Shown in pieces: positions 38,426 through 52,195 of a stretch of 64,000 nucleotides of DNA. Numbering within the stretch: position 1 is the stretch's first letter; every line of letters starts with the position of its first letter. Under the pieces are notes generated by a model, which was not told the DNA's origin, made no database searches, and saw only the letters and a list, made by a program, of their open reading frames with translations. The position numbers were made by a program, and so were the translations under genes. Source of the stretch: Chrysomallon squamiferum (taxonomy: Eukaryota; Mollusca; Gastropoda; Neomphalida; Peltospiridae); assembly GCA_012295275.1 (NCBI GenBank), contig CM022671.1, forward strand, positions 15,576,956-15,640,955, written 5' to 3'.

Positions 38426-40925
38426 TAAATTGTTTAAAAAGTATAATAGAAACCTTGTAGTGATTCTTTTAAATATTTTAAAATTCATTTTTTGTATGAA
38501 ATTTATTCATTTTGAGTTTGGGCAGGATCCCACCAATACTAATAAGAAAATAATCATGGCAATAATAAATTCTTTTGAATGGTTTGTGTCAGTATTTCTT
38601 TGAATATATGTCAATCACTGAATTATAAAATAATAATAACAATAATAATAATAATAGGTCCCTTTTCCTTGTGATCACTTATAAAATAAATGTGTGTCAT
38701 AATATATTTTTATGACAAATATGACTTTTGAAAGTCAAAAAAATCAATAAATGTTAACACCACATTGTAAATTCATATATTTGAAAATTTATTATACTTT
38801 GTAACAATATTTATTTACAAGCATACAATAAGCTACTATTAAAAACAATATCGTATGTACATATTTCACAATCTAGAATTAATTTTAAAGCACATGGGTA
38901 TATCTAACTTTTAAAATTACATTATTTGCTATTTTTTGATTTATGCACATGACTAATGAGGAAGAAACAATTGTATAAACACCAAATGAATCATCTTTGC
39001 ATAATTCTAACATATATTAAAAATAGCATCAAAAGAAAATGCCAATCCTCATCAGCCACTCTTGAAATACATTAAAAATCTTCTTGATGTAGCTTCAGGT
39101 CTTGCTGTCTTTCACATTATAATAGTCCTGAACTATCACATTTCTGTTTCTACTTTTAAATTAATTGTACTAAACAGTTATCCTATTTCATTTTATTATT
39201 AAATCATTACTCTATAGGCACATAACAACATACACAAATTATTAAACTATGATATATTGTAAATGGGTTATTATATTTACTGAACATTTATCACAATATA
39301 CATAAAACTAATAGTAAATTTGTATATTTTCATTAATCAATGAGACTAACATATCAATAAACATGTTCTGGCAGTTATTACAAAAACAGATTTATTTTCA
39401 GTTAATTTTGGTGTGGACTTATATATAGGCAATACATTTATTAATAGAAGAAGAAAAATAAATTACATTTGTACATAGGAATCAAATGTTTTGAAAATCA
39501 TAGCATCACACCTTGCATTAACTGGAGTTCTCTTTCACCCATAAATCCAATCTTGATCAGAAAATATAAGTTTGAAAGATCTGGAATATGATTATGAAAA
39601 TGAAATGTGATTGGGTATGTCATGCTGATTTTTAATGCATGTATTATGCAGTTTAATGAATTTAAATGGATTTGTTCTTGTTTTATTTGTGAGGTAGCTA
39701 AAGAAGAAGAATAAAATAAACACATTATTTTGAAATAAAGGGCAAGAATATTCAATTGAACGAAATTAAAATTCCCAATGCATTTTTATGACAATTGTAT
39801 GTGGAATGTGATTATGATAATGTTGTACGTAATGTTCTAGATTCACATGTCATTATTTATTTTTTTTAATATTTTTTCAGGTCAGATATTAAATATTATT
39901 ACAAATGTTACTGTATTATTTATTTTTAATTTATTTTTATGTTTGTGCACATTCTTTCTTTTTTCTCTCTTGTTCATTCTTTCTTTTTGTAGCAGATGCT
40001 AATCAGTATACTGTATTCACAAATGTTTTTAAGTTGCATATACTTTTCAAAATATAATGCTACAGACATTTTTCAAGTTATACTGAATTTGGTTTTCGGA
40101 ATGCATTCCATTCATTTGTTAACTTACAATGACAAAGATTTTGTTGCTTTTGGTTTGTATAAGTTCCTAATGAATATTAACATCTGGTTCATGTACCTAT
40201 CTGGTATGAAATGGTAAAATAATAATCAGATTTCTGTGCATGTAACCACAAGTTTTTTTTTTTTGATATATGATATTTTACGTCTTTTGTCTTTTTTCGT
40301 TACACATAAGTCTGCCTTCTTAGCTTGCCATACAAGAATATTAATCTTCAACACTGACAACTTTCAAGACATTTTTCTACAAGCTTTGCTTTTAGCTAGA
40401 GATGTTAATGATGCTTCAGTTTAAATAATGTAATTATTATAGTTTCTAGCACCAGATTTTGATCTCAGTATATAACAGATGAAAGAATTAAGTCTGTCAC
40501 TGAGACTTTGAGACCATTTTATAAAATGACAGTAAATATTTAAACAGGATTTATTACAGAATTCATAATAAAACAAATTAGAATATGTTATTATGGTGAT
40601 ATAAATGTGATGAAAAAGAGTGTTTAGTAGTAATGTTAATGAATGTTAAACAGAAATGAAAATGATAATGTAAAAATTGTATGGAATTTTAAAATAAGGG
40701 ATGATATTTGTGAAATGATTGAATAAACCAACAATAATAACCAAAAACAAATTATAATGAAAGGCTAGAAAAACTGTAACTATCATCTGACTGATTTGTG
40801 TTTTCTTTGCACTAGCTTACCAGAATATAACTGAAACAAGTAAAATGGAATCACAATTTGCTTATCTGATACTTGATTTCTGTCTGTGTTGGTCTTTGTA
40901 TAATTATCTAGATCATTAATCATAC
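38426..40925. other. Space between convergent REDIC1 and SLC2A13, no gene seen
   Basis: Probable 3' UTR ends of both genes plus A+T-rich sequence and one dispersed repeat copy. The open frames here are short and have no recognisable features. Confidence 0.6.
39160..39290 (+). repeat. Dispersed repeat copy B (downstream of REDIC1)
   Basis: Partner of 36979-37105, 2.2 kb away in the same orientation, at roughly 75-80% similarity by eye. Confidence 0.65.
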
Positions 40926-41084
40926 ATTTATTTATTTGAATCTGCATTTTTATAATTCATTCAGTTTATCTGTAGAATAACTGAAAATGAATTATGTTGT
41001 TTTAATGTAATATAAAATATGGACCATCATAATACAGAGGAATCTGAATACAAATGTATTAAGAGACTTTATATATAAATTTTA

Positions 41085-41392
41085 GATTTGATCTTTAAGT
41101 TTGGTGGTCTTATATCAGTTAACTCCAGAACTTAAAATATAATATGTAATCTATTAGCTGAACTTTTTTGTGTTGTAATCCACATTTTACTTTTTTCATG
41201 ATCTGTAAATAAAATAAATCTGATAACTAATTTATCTGCAAACTATAGATTTGATCTTTAACATTGGTGGTCTTATGTCAGTCAGCATGTCTTAGATCAG
41301 CACACTCAAGACCTTAAAATATATTTTTTAAACTCTATTAGCTGAACTCTTTTGTGGTCTAATACACTTTCTTTTTTTCATGTTATCTTGAA
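41085..41392. repeat. Tandem duplication (163-bp period) just downstream of the SLC2A13 stop
   Basis: Segments starting at 41085 and 41248 share GATTTGATCTTTAA, GGTGGTCTTAT, CTATTAGCTGAACT and TTTTTTCATG in the same order. On the minus strand this is the proximal 3' UTR of SLC2A13. A likely poly(A) signal reading AATAAATAAATG lies further on, near 40928. Confidence 0.75.
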
Positions 41393-41402
41393 CATAGACT
41401 TA

Positions 41403-42384
41403 TCATTCTGGTGAATCTAATTCTGATTCTCGTCCGTCTCTGTTTAGCCCTCGTATGTGAACATACTGTACAGTTTTGGTGTTATAATTAATTGGAGGTC
41501 CAGGTGTTCCAAACCAGGGTCGGGTAAACAGTCCTTCAATTTCTTCAAGAGATTTACCTTTTGTCTCAGGTAAAATCAAAGCCAAAATTATTGCTCCAAG
41601 AAATGCTAAACACGCATAGAGCCAGAATGTACCTGCAACAAAAAATTAAAAAATTATTCACAAAACCTTTAAGAATTTGAAAATATTTCAAATGATATTA
41701 AAGTTACATTGCCTATAAACTTCTTAAGTAACCAATAAATTAATAGCATTTTTTTTATCACACAAATACACAAATCAAAGGTGTATTTGTTCTTTCACTG
41801 TGTATGTGTAGGTGAAGTGTGACTGAGTTAGATTTAATCTTTTTTCATTTTCTTATTTTCTTTAACTGTGTGTGGTCGAGTGATATGGTTAATCTCTTTT
41901 CATTTTCTTATATTCTTTAATTGTGAATGTATAGGTAATGTGTTTGTGTTATAGGGTTAGTATTTTTTCGTTTTGTTATTATCACTGACTGTTTATATGT
42001 AGATGATGTGTGGGTATGATATTGTTAATCTTTCTTCATTTTCTTATTTTTTTAACTGTTTGTGTGTATGTCAGGTTTAATTACTTCTGTTTCCTGATTA
42101 ATGAATTATGTTTATAAAATGAGTTAAAACAATTCTGCTTAGTGTTTGAACAGAAAAAAAAAAAAAAAAAAAATAAAAAATCTCCTGACCATATCGTGTG
42201 AGTTCCTCAGTGAGACTGAGGAAGGACATGGAGACAGCCAGGTTACAGATCCAGTTGGTGAATGTGGAAAAGGATGTTCCCACACTCCGTGCCCACAGTG
42301 GATAGATTTCAGAGTTGATAGTCCATGGCATTGGACCCATACCTTGAAAAATACAGATGTAAAATTAAATGCAATAACAATGCG

Positions 42385-42417
<33 letters not shown>

Positions 42418-43165
42418 AATTTTCATATTTAAAAAAAAAAAAAAAAAAAGTTTATATAGTTTATAAATGTTTAAACAAAATTATAATTATTTATGATTTT
42501 TATAATATAATTTTAATTTTGGTTTCCTTATTTGGATTATATCACAATAATTATATAAATATTTACATAATGCAAAAATACATAACAATATATTATATCT
42601 AATATTCATTTTTTTTCCTTTTATTTCTAATTTATTTTTGTCAATTTAATTTTTTTATTTTTTATATTTGATAAATAGAATGTAATTATTTATATATATA
42701 TGTTTCTTTCTGAATGTGAATGTTGTATATATAAATATTGAGAGAGAATGCATTATTATATCTGATCACATCCTTATACATTTGCATATTCAACATTTGC
42801 ATACTGCTAGATTTTTATACTACATTACTCACCTGGTGCAAAAAATATAAGATACATGACCAAGCCGACCATTGGCATCCAGGAGTATTGAGTTGGACAG
42901 TAGTCATAAGCCCAGGTGAGAGGTCCAGGCAGTATGGTAGAGTTACACCGGCCAGTGGTGGACATCCAGGGGTTGTCGTAAGAAGTGGGGAGACAGGACG
43001 AGTTTCCCACTGTATCAGACTGACTCATGTAGCAGTAGCCACAGTTTAAGTCTCGTCTACAGTCATTGCATATTCTTTAAACAAAAAAAAAAAAAAAAAA
43101 GTATAAATACAAATGTCTGTGTTAAATAAGAATTATAGTTGAAAAATAACAACAAAAAATACCTG

Positions 43166-43209
<44 letters not shown>

Positions 43210-44290
43210 TTGCAATTAAATGATAATTACAGTTCAGTGGAAATTTAATAACATTAATAAATGATTTATATATTTATTTTATATCAAATGGAATTCATTG
43301 TGTTTTATTAGGGGGGGGTCTGTGCATAAGTAAGTGAAAATTAATTAAGATAAATTAATATTATATATTTTATTATTTATTTTTAAAAAAATTGAATTCA
43401 TCATGTTTTATTGATATTATGAGTAAATAAAAACAGTTAATAAAATTTAAATATAGTATTTATTTTGACATAAACTAAATTCACTATTTTTTTTACTGAT
43501 AATCTATGTATATAAATTACAAAATAATGAACATGATATTTAAAATATTTAAAAAATGTACCTGTAACGAGTGCAATGAGAGAAAGCTGCTGATGTTTCA
43601 ATTGTGTCAACAGGTGGAGTGTTGAGAGCTGACAGGTGAAAACCGACAGCCAGCCAGGCCAGACTAACAATTGCACCTGTAACACATTACATACACTGTA
43701 CCTAGCTCTGATTTCATTTACAAAAATAAAAAACTTCATAAAACAATCCTAAATGGACTCTTGATGTTTTAAACAAAGCCAACAGTTGAAATTTGTAGAT
43801 TTTTTTTTTTTGCATTTGTTTATTTTGCATTTTTTTTTTTTTTTTTTTTTTTTTTGTATTAAATAGTTGATGCAATTTGTTTTTATCTCATTTTCTTTTT
43901 TCATTCATTGTTTGGTTTGTTTGGTTTGTTTGCCTTTTTAACGAATTAAAACTAATAAATATAATGTTATCAACAATTAAACTAGCAAGGATAGGGTTTA
44001 TTATTTTTATACAAATTAAAACTAACATGCATAATGTTACAAAAAACACAGGTCTTAGTTTTTAAATTACTATTTTATATAACAGCTGAGTTATTTAAAT
44101 ATTCATAGTTATTTTTTTTTTTTTTTTTTTTTTCTAAAAATTAGACTAATATACATAAATTGTTATTAAGAACATGTTACTAATATCTGGTGTATCAGCT
44201 GATTTATTTAAATATTCATTGTTATTTATGACATTCCTAAATCATAAGACTCCTATTAAGTGTCTTCCAGTCTTCCAGTTTTTTAAATTT

Positions 44291-44322
<32 letters not shown>

Positions 44323-46609
44323 GATTTTTTATTATTATTATTCTTCTTTTTTTCACAAACTAAACTAATAATTATATTATAAAGAAGAAGTGAATTTTTA
44401 TACTGATAGCTGTTTTATTTAAATATTTATATTTAATTATAACAGTCCTCACCCATCAGACTCCCGAGTGTCAAGGGTCGTCTTCCAATCTTCTCTACAA
44501 GAAATAATCCTACGAGAGTGAAGAGAAAATTAACAGCTGCAGTGACCGCAGACAGCCATATTGCTGCCTCGTCACTTTCTACACCAGACATTCGAATAAT
44601 TGTAGCACTGTAGTACCTGTTTAAACAGTAACAAGAAATAAGAGTTAAAACAAAATAACCACATAATTAAAAATGTTAAAATTATGAAACATATTAAAAA
44701 CGATAAAATTAACTCTATGGAATTTATCTAAACAGTAATGAAAATAATGTATAATAGTAAAAAGAAATCATTTCTTCATCCTTTTCTTTTGTTTTCTTTT
44801 GCTTTTGTCACTTATTTTATTATATTTTTATTTTTTCTAAATTATACCTTTATCAAATAACATGTTAATCATTCAGTAAATTTTAGCATTAAATATCAAA
44901 ATACTGTATTTTCAAATGTTACATAATGATTATTAACTATAGTACTTGTACATAGATCAAATTATATATATCTTTATGTTCAGGTCAGAAAGATATTGAA
45001 AGATATGTTTGTATGGTACAGCAAACAGTTGTACTATTGTTTATCCAAGACAGGAGAATATGGTTTACGATAATGTTAGAAGATTATGCTTTAAGGGTAA
45101 TTTAACAAACAAACAAAAATATTTTTATTTTTTCATGAAATAAAAAACAGCTTACATGACTGTGTTAATTCCTGCAACTTGCTGGAAAATCTGAAGACTG
45201 CAGCCAACCAGCAAAGCTCTTCTGATTGATGGAGTTTTCAACATTTGAATAAAAACTGTCTTGTGAGCTAAATTAAAAACAAATATGAATATAAACATAC
45301 ATACATACATACATACATACATACATAGATATAGATACACATATATACACACATGTATACTTAAAAGATATTTGACATTTGTCATGGGTAATATAAATTT
45401 TAACATCATGTATGTGTTTATCAGTTAAAAAAAAAAACTAATAATAAATACCTAAATACAAATAGATAACTATATATCAATATATTTGTGTGTGTGTTGT
45501 TGCATGTGCATGTGTTAAGCATTTTTTTAGAAATGAAGTAAAACATGTGCACATTACTACCAGTCCTTCATAAGCATACATTATTAGTAGAATGTCTTAC
45601 AACAGAACTTTAATGAAAACAAGATGAAGAAAATCAATATTTCTAAATCAAAAAAAAGAAAAAAGAAAGATAATATATAATAAAGTGACACATTAATTAT
45701 AAATTTAATTAATTATCAAAGCATTACAAACATTTGGCTCTTTCGTCTTGCTGCATTTGGTTACATGTAAATTTTATGGCTTCAAATTCATCTTCTATAT
45801 CCAGCTGACCTCGCATGGACTGAAGAACTCTCCTCGCCTTTTCCTCTTTACCCTGAACTATGAGCCAGCGAGGACTTTCAGGCATAAAGAGAAAACCAGC
45901 AAACTGAACAAAGGCTGGAATACTGCCCAAACCCAACATATACCTGGAAGCAAAAAAAAAATAATTGCAAAAAACAATATATATAATATATATATTGTTA
46001 TTGTTTTTTTCTATACTGATGATCAGTTGTTTATATCTTGATAAAATGAGATGTATTTTCATATGAAAATGTATGTATATTTGATCATATACTAATAGTA
46101 TTGTAATAATTATATTCATTTATCAACAGGAGATATTAATTTAAAATGTTATTAGCACAGTCACTTAATGAAGTATGACAGTAAAATCATGATAATAATG
46201 TCTCAGTTTGTATACTCTGAAATGGAAACACATTATATCATATCTTTGAATTAATATTATATTTATTTTTCAACAAAATCTCTTTCATTACTAAGCAAAA
46301 CATAAAAAGTGAATATAAAAGAGATTATTGCAATATATAATCAAATATTTTGAAGATATTTTAATTATTTTAAAAACAGTAAGTTATTTTAAAAAGACTT
46401 TATATATTTGGTTGCCTTTGCAAGTGAAAAGTGACAGAAATAAGTTTACCGCCATCCATTCAGTGTGTCAGATCCAAATATGCCGTCTACAACATTAGCC
46501 ACGAACTGGCCAAATGCTACCATGGCAATATTGGTTGACACAAGACTGCCGCGAACATGTGCTGGTGAACATTCTGCAAGGTACATGGGAATCGTCGTTG
46601 ATGTCAAAC
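41403..46609 (-). CDS. SLC2A13: Proton/myo-inositol cotransporter SLC2A13 (HMIT), 8 exons visible, N-terminal third missing from view
   Basis: A sugar-porter-family H+/myo-inositol symporter of plasma and vesicle membranes (family knowledge). Exons, high to low: 46450-46609, 45732-45943, 45156-45267, 44453-44616, 43562-43676, 42833-43074, 42190-42342, 41403-41632; phases join, 1388 nt, about 462 residues to the stop. Visible landmarks in order: [61 protein letters not shown], the HMIT-specific cysteine-rich extracellular loop ([14 protein letters not shown], with N-glycosylation sequons NSS and NST), [37 protein letters not shown]. The Cys loop separates HMIT from ordinary GLUTs. Human HMIT has 648 residues, so about 185 N-terminal residues (first helices, the FGYDTG region) are absent. 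The first visible exon begins in phase 1 behind a good acceptor, so coding sequence must continue upstream. No match was found up to 64,000. The donor at 45731 (T|GTTTGT) is weak and the acceptor before 43074 is AAAG. Confidence 0.95.
41795..42075. repeat. Degenerate ~55-75-bp tandem repeat in the last SLC2A13 intron
   Basis: About four diverged units of TTCATTTTCTTATTTTCTTT, then AACTGTGTGTATGTAGGTGA-like sequence and a GGTTAATCT segment. It fills much of the intron between the exons at 42190-42342 and 41403-41632. Confidence 0.65.
42385..42449. repeat. Poly(T)-spacer-poly(A) pair in an SLC2A13 intron
   Basis: About 29 T, an A+T spacer of roughly 16 bases, then about 20 A. The two homopolymers are complementary and could pair as a hairpin. 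Confidence 0.9.
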
Positions 46610-47111
46610 CTGCAATAAATGGGGAAAAGGATTCATGAATCCTGTGACATTTTGACAACAGTTACTTGTACACTCACAAAAGTAGTGTTACGTCTAATTA
46701 GGTGCTTCTAATAAATGGCATAAATCACATAAAACACACACACACACACGAACACACAGTCACACACCTACGTTTTTGGAGACCTGAAGCTTGAACAATT
46801 ATGGAGGCCCATCTTAAGCAGCTATGAGTTCTGGTAACTACTCTTATCTTCTTCTATAGCAAGGGTTTTAAAACTTAGACACATCTCAGAGTTTGAGAAT
46901 AATTTTGAAAAAATGTGGACAAAAGTCGCTTTTTGAGCCTCTCTGGGATTAGGGGCCTGGAAGGTTAAACCTCAATAGTTTCATAATGGATCCTGCGCGC
47001 GCGCGCACACACATACACACAATGCATCCCTAAACACATGCATTTTGAGAAACAAATAAACAATATTTCAACATTTTAACACCCAACCTGATAATTATGG
47101 TTTTTCAGTAT

Positions 47112-47112
<1 letters not shown>

Positions 47113-47158
<46 letters not shown>
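47113..47158. repeat. (TG)n microsatellite
   Basis: About 23 TG units. Confidence 0.96.
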
Positions 47159-47161
<3 letters not shown>

Positions 47162-48307
47162 TAGGGCACAAAGATTATGAAATAAATAGGTAAATATTAA
47201 ATAAAAAATAATGAAAAATATAATTCTTATTTTCTCATCTTTTAAAGTATATCGTATTATTAAACTGATTCATAAATCTGCTTTATGTCAGAATGTATTT
47301 GTCCTCTTGAACATTAGCCGTGTGACGGATGTCTCATTATATTAGTATCAGAATATAATGTCAAATATCCTAATCAAGTTTATCATTCTTATCTTCTCCA
47401 CTAGGAAACCAGATGCGACAACAATTACGATTTGTGCGATATTTCGGCTCGTGTTACGTCATTATGTCGAGACGGTGCTCTGATTAACATGTTGTAATTA
47501 TTCGTTCTTCATTTCTTACACTTAGGGGCGAATCTATTATGAAACTAATGAAGTTTAAGTTTCAGGGACCCTATTCCAGGAGGGTCCACAGAAATAACTT
47601 CTGCCCACAATGCTTTAAAATTTTAATCCAAATTACAGATACCATTGTTAAACAGCAAAAAAACAAACAACAAACAAACAAACAAAACAAATTAATTACA
47701 AAAAAAAAAAACGGTTTTCCGTCACAGATGAGGCCCAGTGAAGAAGATACCGTGGTTTCCTGATCACGTTATTGTTTGCGATGGGCCTCCGTAACATTTG
47801 AACGTTCAGCGCCCCAAAAATGCACGTCCGCCATGTTTATACTTTTCTGCTATAACAATTTCATTTTGGAAATATTGGTTATATGTATAGAAAAAAACAT
47901 CAAAAACCCCCCAAAACAACAACAAAAAAATAAACAAATAAATAAAATAAAGAATATGGTAAAAAAACAAAAACAAAAACAACCTCATTTCTGTTTTACT
48001 TAGAACGATGAATTAATTACTTTTCTGTGATAGAAAACGACATACAGATAATACAAGTCAAAATTAACCAATAATAAATAATTAACTAATCACTGAACGC
48101 CTAATGAAAAGATACATTAACTGATCAAAGACCCTCATCCATATTTATTTGTTTATGTAGAAATGGATTCCACAACTAATTACTTTATAAATATTTTCAG
48201 ATAGTGTTAAATGTGAAATAAGTAAATAATAATTTGTTCGCCACAAAGAAGTTGTTTTGTTTTTGTTATTGTCTCGTGTTGGATGTCGAGAGTTAACTGT
48301 TTTCCCC

Positions 48308-48309
48308 GT

Positions 48310-48366
<57 letters not shown>
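48308..48366. repeat. (ATT)n microsatellite
   Basis: About 19 ATT units. Confidence 0.96.
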
Positions 48367-48367
<1 letters not shown>

Positions 48368-49894
48368 TAATCAATCGTAACTATTTATTTGAAGGATTCG
48401 AAGATATCCGTAAAAAGGTGTGAAAATTTGGTTATTTCACAGACCTGTTGTTACTTTACCAACAGATCAGTGATAATATAATAATTCTTTTTCAGTTTTC
48501 GGTTTAAATTGAAATAATACAGATAATATTATCATTTCCAGTAAATATTGCTGACACATTCTTCCTGACAGTTTAAGAACGTAATTAATTTAAATAGATA
48601 AATAATACCATAATTAAGATAATGCTCAGATGGAAATCAAATAAAGCTGAGTATTAATTCTGGTTTGCAAACTTTACTCAGGGGAAATTACTTCATCTCT
48701 CACAACCTTTATTAATCACCTTCCGACCCATTGGGGCCAGCTCAGTCTTTGCAGAGTTTGTACACATACCCATCAGTGAAGTATTAACTGCCGTCTTTCG
48801 TGGCAAGAACATATAACTAAAATACATTTTCTATACTCCAGAGACACCATATTTTTCGTATTCCCAATCTTTTTTAATAATAAAATGTTTAATATTCCCA
48901 ATTTTTATTCCTTTATAAATGAACCTGAAAATATTATTTAGTGCCCCTCAAAAACAAATTGATTCGAAAATGCACATTACATTTTACGAACCATTTTATT
49001 GCTCATCTGGGTTTCAGTGATAATTAATTTTTTAATTATTTCATCGGAATGGTTGCCGAAATCAATAGACCAAAGATAAAAGTAAATATTCTCACAGAGA
49101 ATATAGCCTTCTAAAACGATGTATCATAATTATATGTTAGTTGTCAATAATTAAATACTAAAATAACCGGAGAATATTTTGTTAAATGTAATACCGCTAA
49201 AATAAATAAATGTTTCTGTTTATTTAAGATTTTTAAGACGTTTCACTACTACACCCGCACCCACACATACAGACAGACAGACAGACCCACACCCACACAC
49301 ACATCTATAAGGAGACAGGAATCATCTAAATATTATAGTTCTTAATAATGTTCAAAAATTCAAGACGCTGCGAAATCCGAAAAAACAATTTGTTTTGCAT
49401 TAGTTCCAAAATAAATTATTTTACTTTATTAAAAGAAAAATAAGACAACAATAATGATGATGATGATGATGACGATGATGCTGATAAAAGAAAAGAAAAA
49501 TTAATTAAACAATAAACGAAAGGATCCCTCCGTATAAATTGTTTCTTATAATACAATTTGTTCCGTTCATCAAGAGATTATTTATTAGCAGTCGATGAGC
49601 TCAAGGGCGACATAAGACTTCATTTAGCGTCTTTGGCTTGGTTTTCTCATAACAACAAGTTTAGTTTATGCTTCAGTTAAATGTAATCGAAGTGTGAAAC
49701 CAAGCGTTAATAGAGAAAATAGTCGTGTTGTTCAATTCCAAATAAGGAAATTGTATTCTTTGATTCAAACAGAAACCACTCGGTGGTGATTTCCCTTACA
49801 GAAACGATCTAAGGAAATATCCAATAACTTGTAGACTTGCCCTGGGACAAAAAAATGATGTAAAGAAAATATTTTTGTTTCTCACGCAGTAGGA

Positions 49895-49965
49895 AGCAGA
49901 CTGCAGCTCGGTAGTAGAACTCTTGCCCGAGGAAGAAGGTTTAGATCTATAGCAGCCATTGCTTC
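49895..49965 (+). mobile_element. tRNA-derived SINE head or decayed tRNA-like sequence
   Basis: GCAGCTCGGTAGTAGAACTC resembles the tRNA D-arm/A-box (AGCTCAGTNGGTAGAGC). About 22 bases further on, GAAGGTTTAGATCTA resembles the B-box GGTTCGAATCC with three changes. No acceptor stem pairs, so it is not a functional tRNA. A tRNA-type SINE remnant is the best reading. Confidence 0.35.
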
Positions 49966-50947
49966 TCGATTGGTTTATGGACCTGTGCTTTCCGGTCTAT
50001 GTTTGGCGCTGTTTCATCCACTAATTTGAACATTATTAACAAGAATGGCCGGCTACGCATAACTGTTAATATTAAAGTTTAGTTTATGTGTCGTTAAACG
50101 AAATTTCGTTCTTTCACTGGCTCAGACTGAGGCAATTTTCTGTTATCTAATAACAGCTGGCTGACCGTGGATATTATTGATAATGTTATTTCATTAGTGA
50201 TATACTATTTCTGTTTTCTTCTTTCATAAATATACATGAAAATAAAAATTCTTGAATTGCCCAGCGACAAACTGATCTAAAAGTAAATTTAAAAGCATTT
50301 TGTCGTTCGCCTGTAGCCAATAATATGTTTGAATTGCATGATCAAATCGGAAGCCGAATTCAGCAGAAACAGAATAAAAGTATGAGAAAAAGAGATTCAG
50401 CAGAAAGAATGTAATGTGTACCAGTAATGTGATTTTCATGTACAAAATGGACTATTATGTATTATTGATATAACTTTATGAATGTTGTTATAATAAAACA
50501 TATCTAATATACTTTATGCTAATATGAATATTCAGTTTAAAAAAAAAAAAAAAAAAAATATGATGATGATGTTAATCATAAATTCCTACACACCTAAATA
50601 CAGTTAATAACTACAGTTTGAAAAAAGAGGGGAAAAAATGACTGTCTATTTGAATTCAGCCCACAACATTGTGTTTATTTTTAGAGTTTATTCAGTCTTC
50701 TCTGAAATGATCATTAGCGTTTTTTTGTACATTTATTTTAAAGCAGTTTGAATTAATTCTTAGTTTTCTTCAGACAGAATGTCTCGTTTCTTATTTAATT
50801 ATTCCTCAGTGGAAACCACGCTTCTTTAACGGGAACCAATGCCGTTATTTAATTCGGAATAAAACAAATACATTTATGTAAGTATGAATGTGCACGAGTG
50901 TGTGTGTTTGTCTGTGTGTGTTTGTGTGTGTGTCTGTCTGTCAGTGT

Positions 50948-50989
<42 letters not shown>

Positions 50990-51249
50990 TGATAGCTATT
51001 AAAGATCTTCTGATATATGTAACAAAGACAACTGAAAAACTTAATTAACTAATCTGAATATACAGTGGTCACGTTGAAATTAACTTTCTCCAAGTGTCGC
51101 AAATAAGACAGAACATTTTCTTCACTGGCCAACAAATCAATATCTGAAGATCGATTGCCACCAATACTGACAAGCCAGTTTGATCTAATTTAACGTTTCA
51201 GATTAGATAAACGAAATATTTTAAAAGCTTTTAAGAAATACCCACACAA

Positions 51250-51555
51250 AATTTAGTCTGGAATACTATCGATATTCTTTTAGCCCTGTATAATATTGAT
51301 ATTAATTTATTCATGAATACTGAATCATTTTATCTTAGAATAATATTGATTTTCCTTATCTAAGAATAATATTGGTTTTCATTATCTTGAATAACACTGA
51401 TATTATTTTTTTTTGTCTGGATAATACTAATATATTCAATGTTATTTTACTGATGCATAATATTATAAGCCAAAAATATTGATATCATTTTATCTCTGAA
51501 CCTTAATACTGACATGATTTGATTCTTGGATAAAACTAATGTTATTTTATCCCGT
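51250..51555 (+). repeat. Degenerate ~30-40-bp tandem repeat
   Basis: Loose repetition of TTATC-CTGGAATAATA-TGATATT motifs with strong divergence between units. It starts at the inner edge of the left inverted-repeat arm. Confidence 0.55.
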
Positions 51556-51704
51556 TCAGTAACAGAGGTACATTTTCCACTGGTTCTTCTTGTAATGACG
51601 TCTTTGATTATTGTCTGTATCAACGGTCCAAAACTTTGATCTGCTTCCGCGTAGTGATGTGATCTTACTGAATGTCACTAACATACATTTTAAACAATAA
51701 AAAA

Positions 51705-52195
51705 GATATCTTTTCTACATTTACATTATAAACTACGAAGAATCTTTCTGTTCTTCATTCACTAATCTATTTTTCCATTATAAACAGTTAATAACCTCTT
51801 GTTTGTTCATTTACATTTCAAACATCGAAGAAATCTTTCTTTCTTTTTTCACTCACTAATCTACTTTTACACTGTAAAGAACGAAGAATCCCTCTTTTCT
51901 TAATTTACTAATCAACTTTTACATTTTAAACAACGAAGAATCTCTTTTCTTCATTCACTAATGCACTTTTACATTTCAAACAACGAAGAATCTGTTTTCT
52001 TCATTCACTAATCTACTTTTACATTTTAAACAACGAAGAATCTCTTTTTCTTCATTCACTAATTTACATTTTCATTTTAAACAACGAAGAATCTCTCTCT
52101 TCTTCAATCACTAATTTACATTTTCATTTTAAACAACGAAGAATCTCTCTCTTCTTCAATCACTAATCTATTTTACATTTTAAACAATGAAAAGC
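51705..52195 (+). repeat. ~50-bp minisatellite, about nine copies
   Basis: The unit contains TTTTAAACAACGAAGAATCT, then CTTTTCTTCATTCACTAA and TCTACTTTTACAT. The later copies are the most alike. It lies inside the 51039-54001 inverted-repeat interval. Confidence 0.85.

Larger units (their letters stand above)
46610..51038. other. Probable SLC2A13 intron, no exon seen
   Basis: If SLC2A13 continues upstream, this is intron on the minus strand. It holds a GC/CA run near 47000, the TG and ATT microsatellites, a tRNA-like remnant and unique sequence. I looked for the FGYDTG-type N-terminal exon and did not find it. Confidence 0.5.

Noticed and set aside
42738-43049. 103-codon plus-strand frame
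   Set aside because: Antisense shadow of the SLC2A13 cysteine-loop exon.
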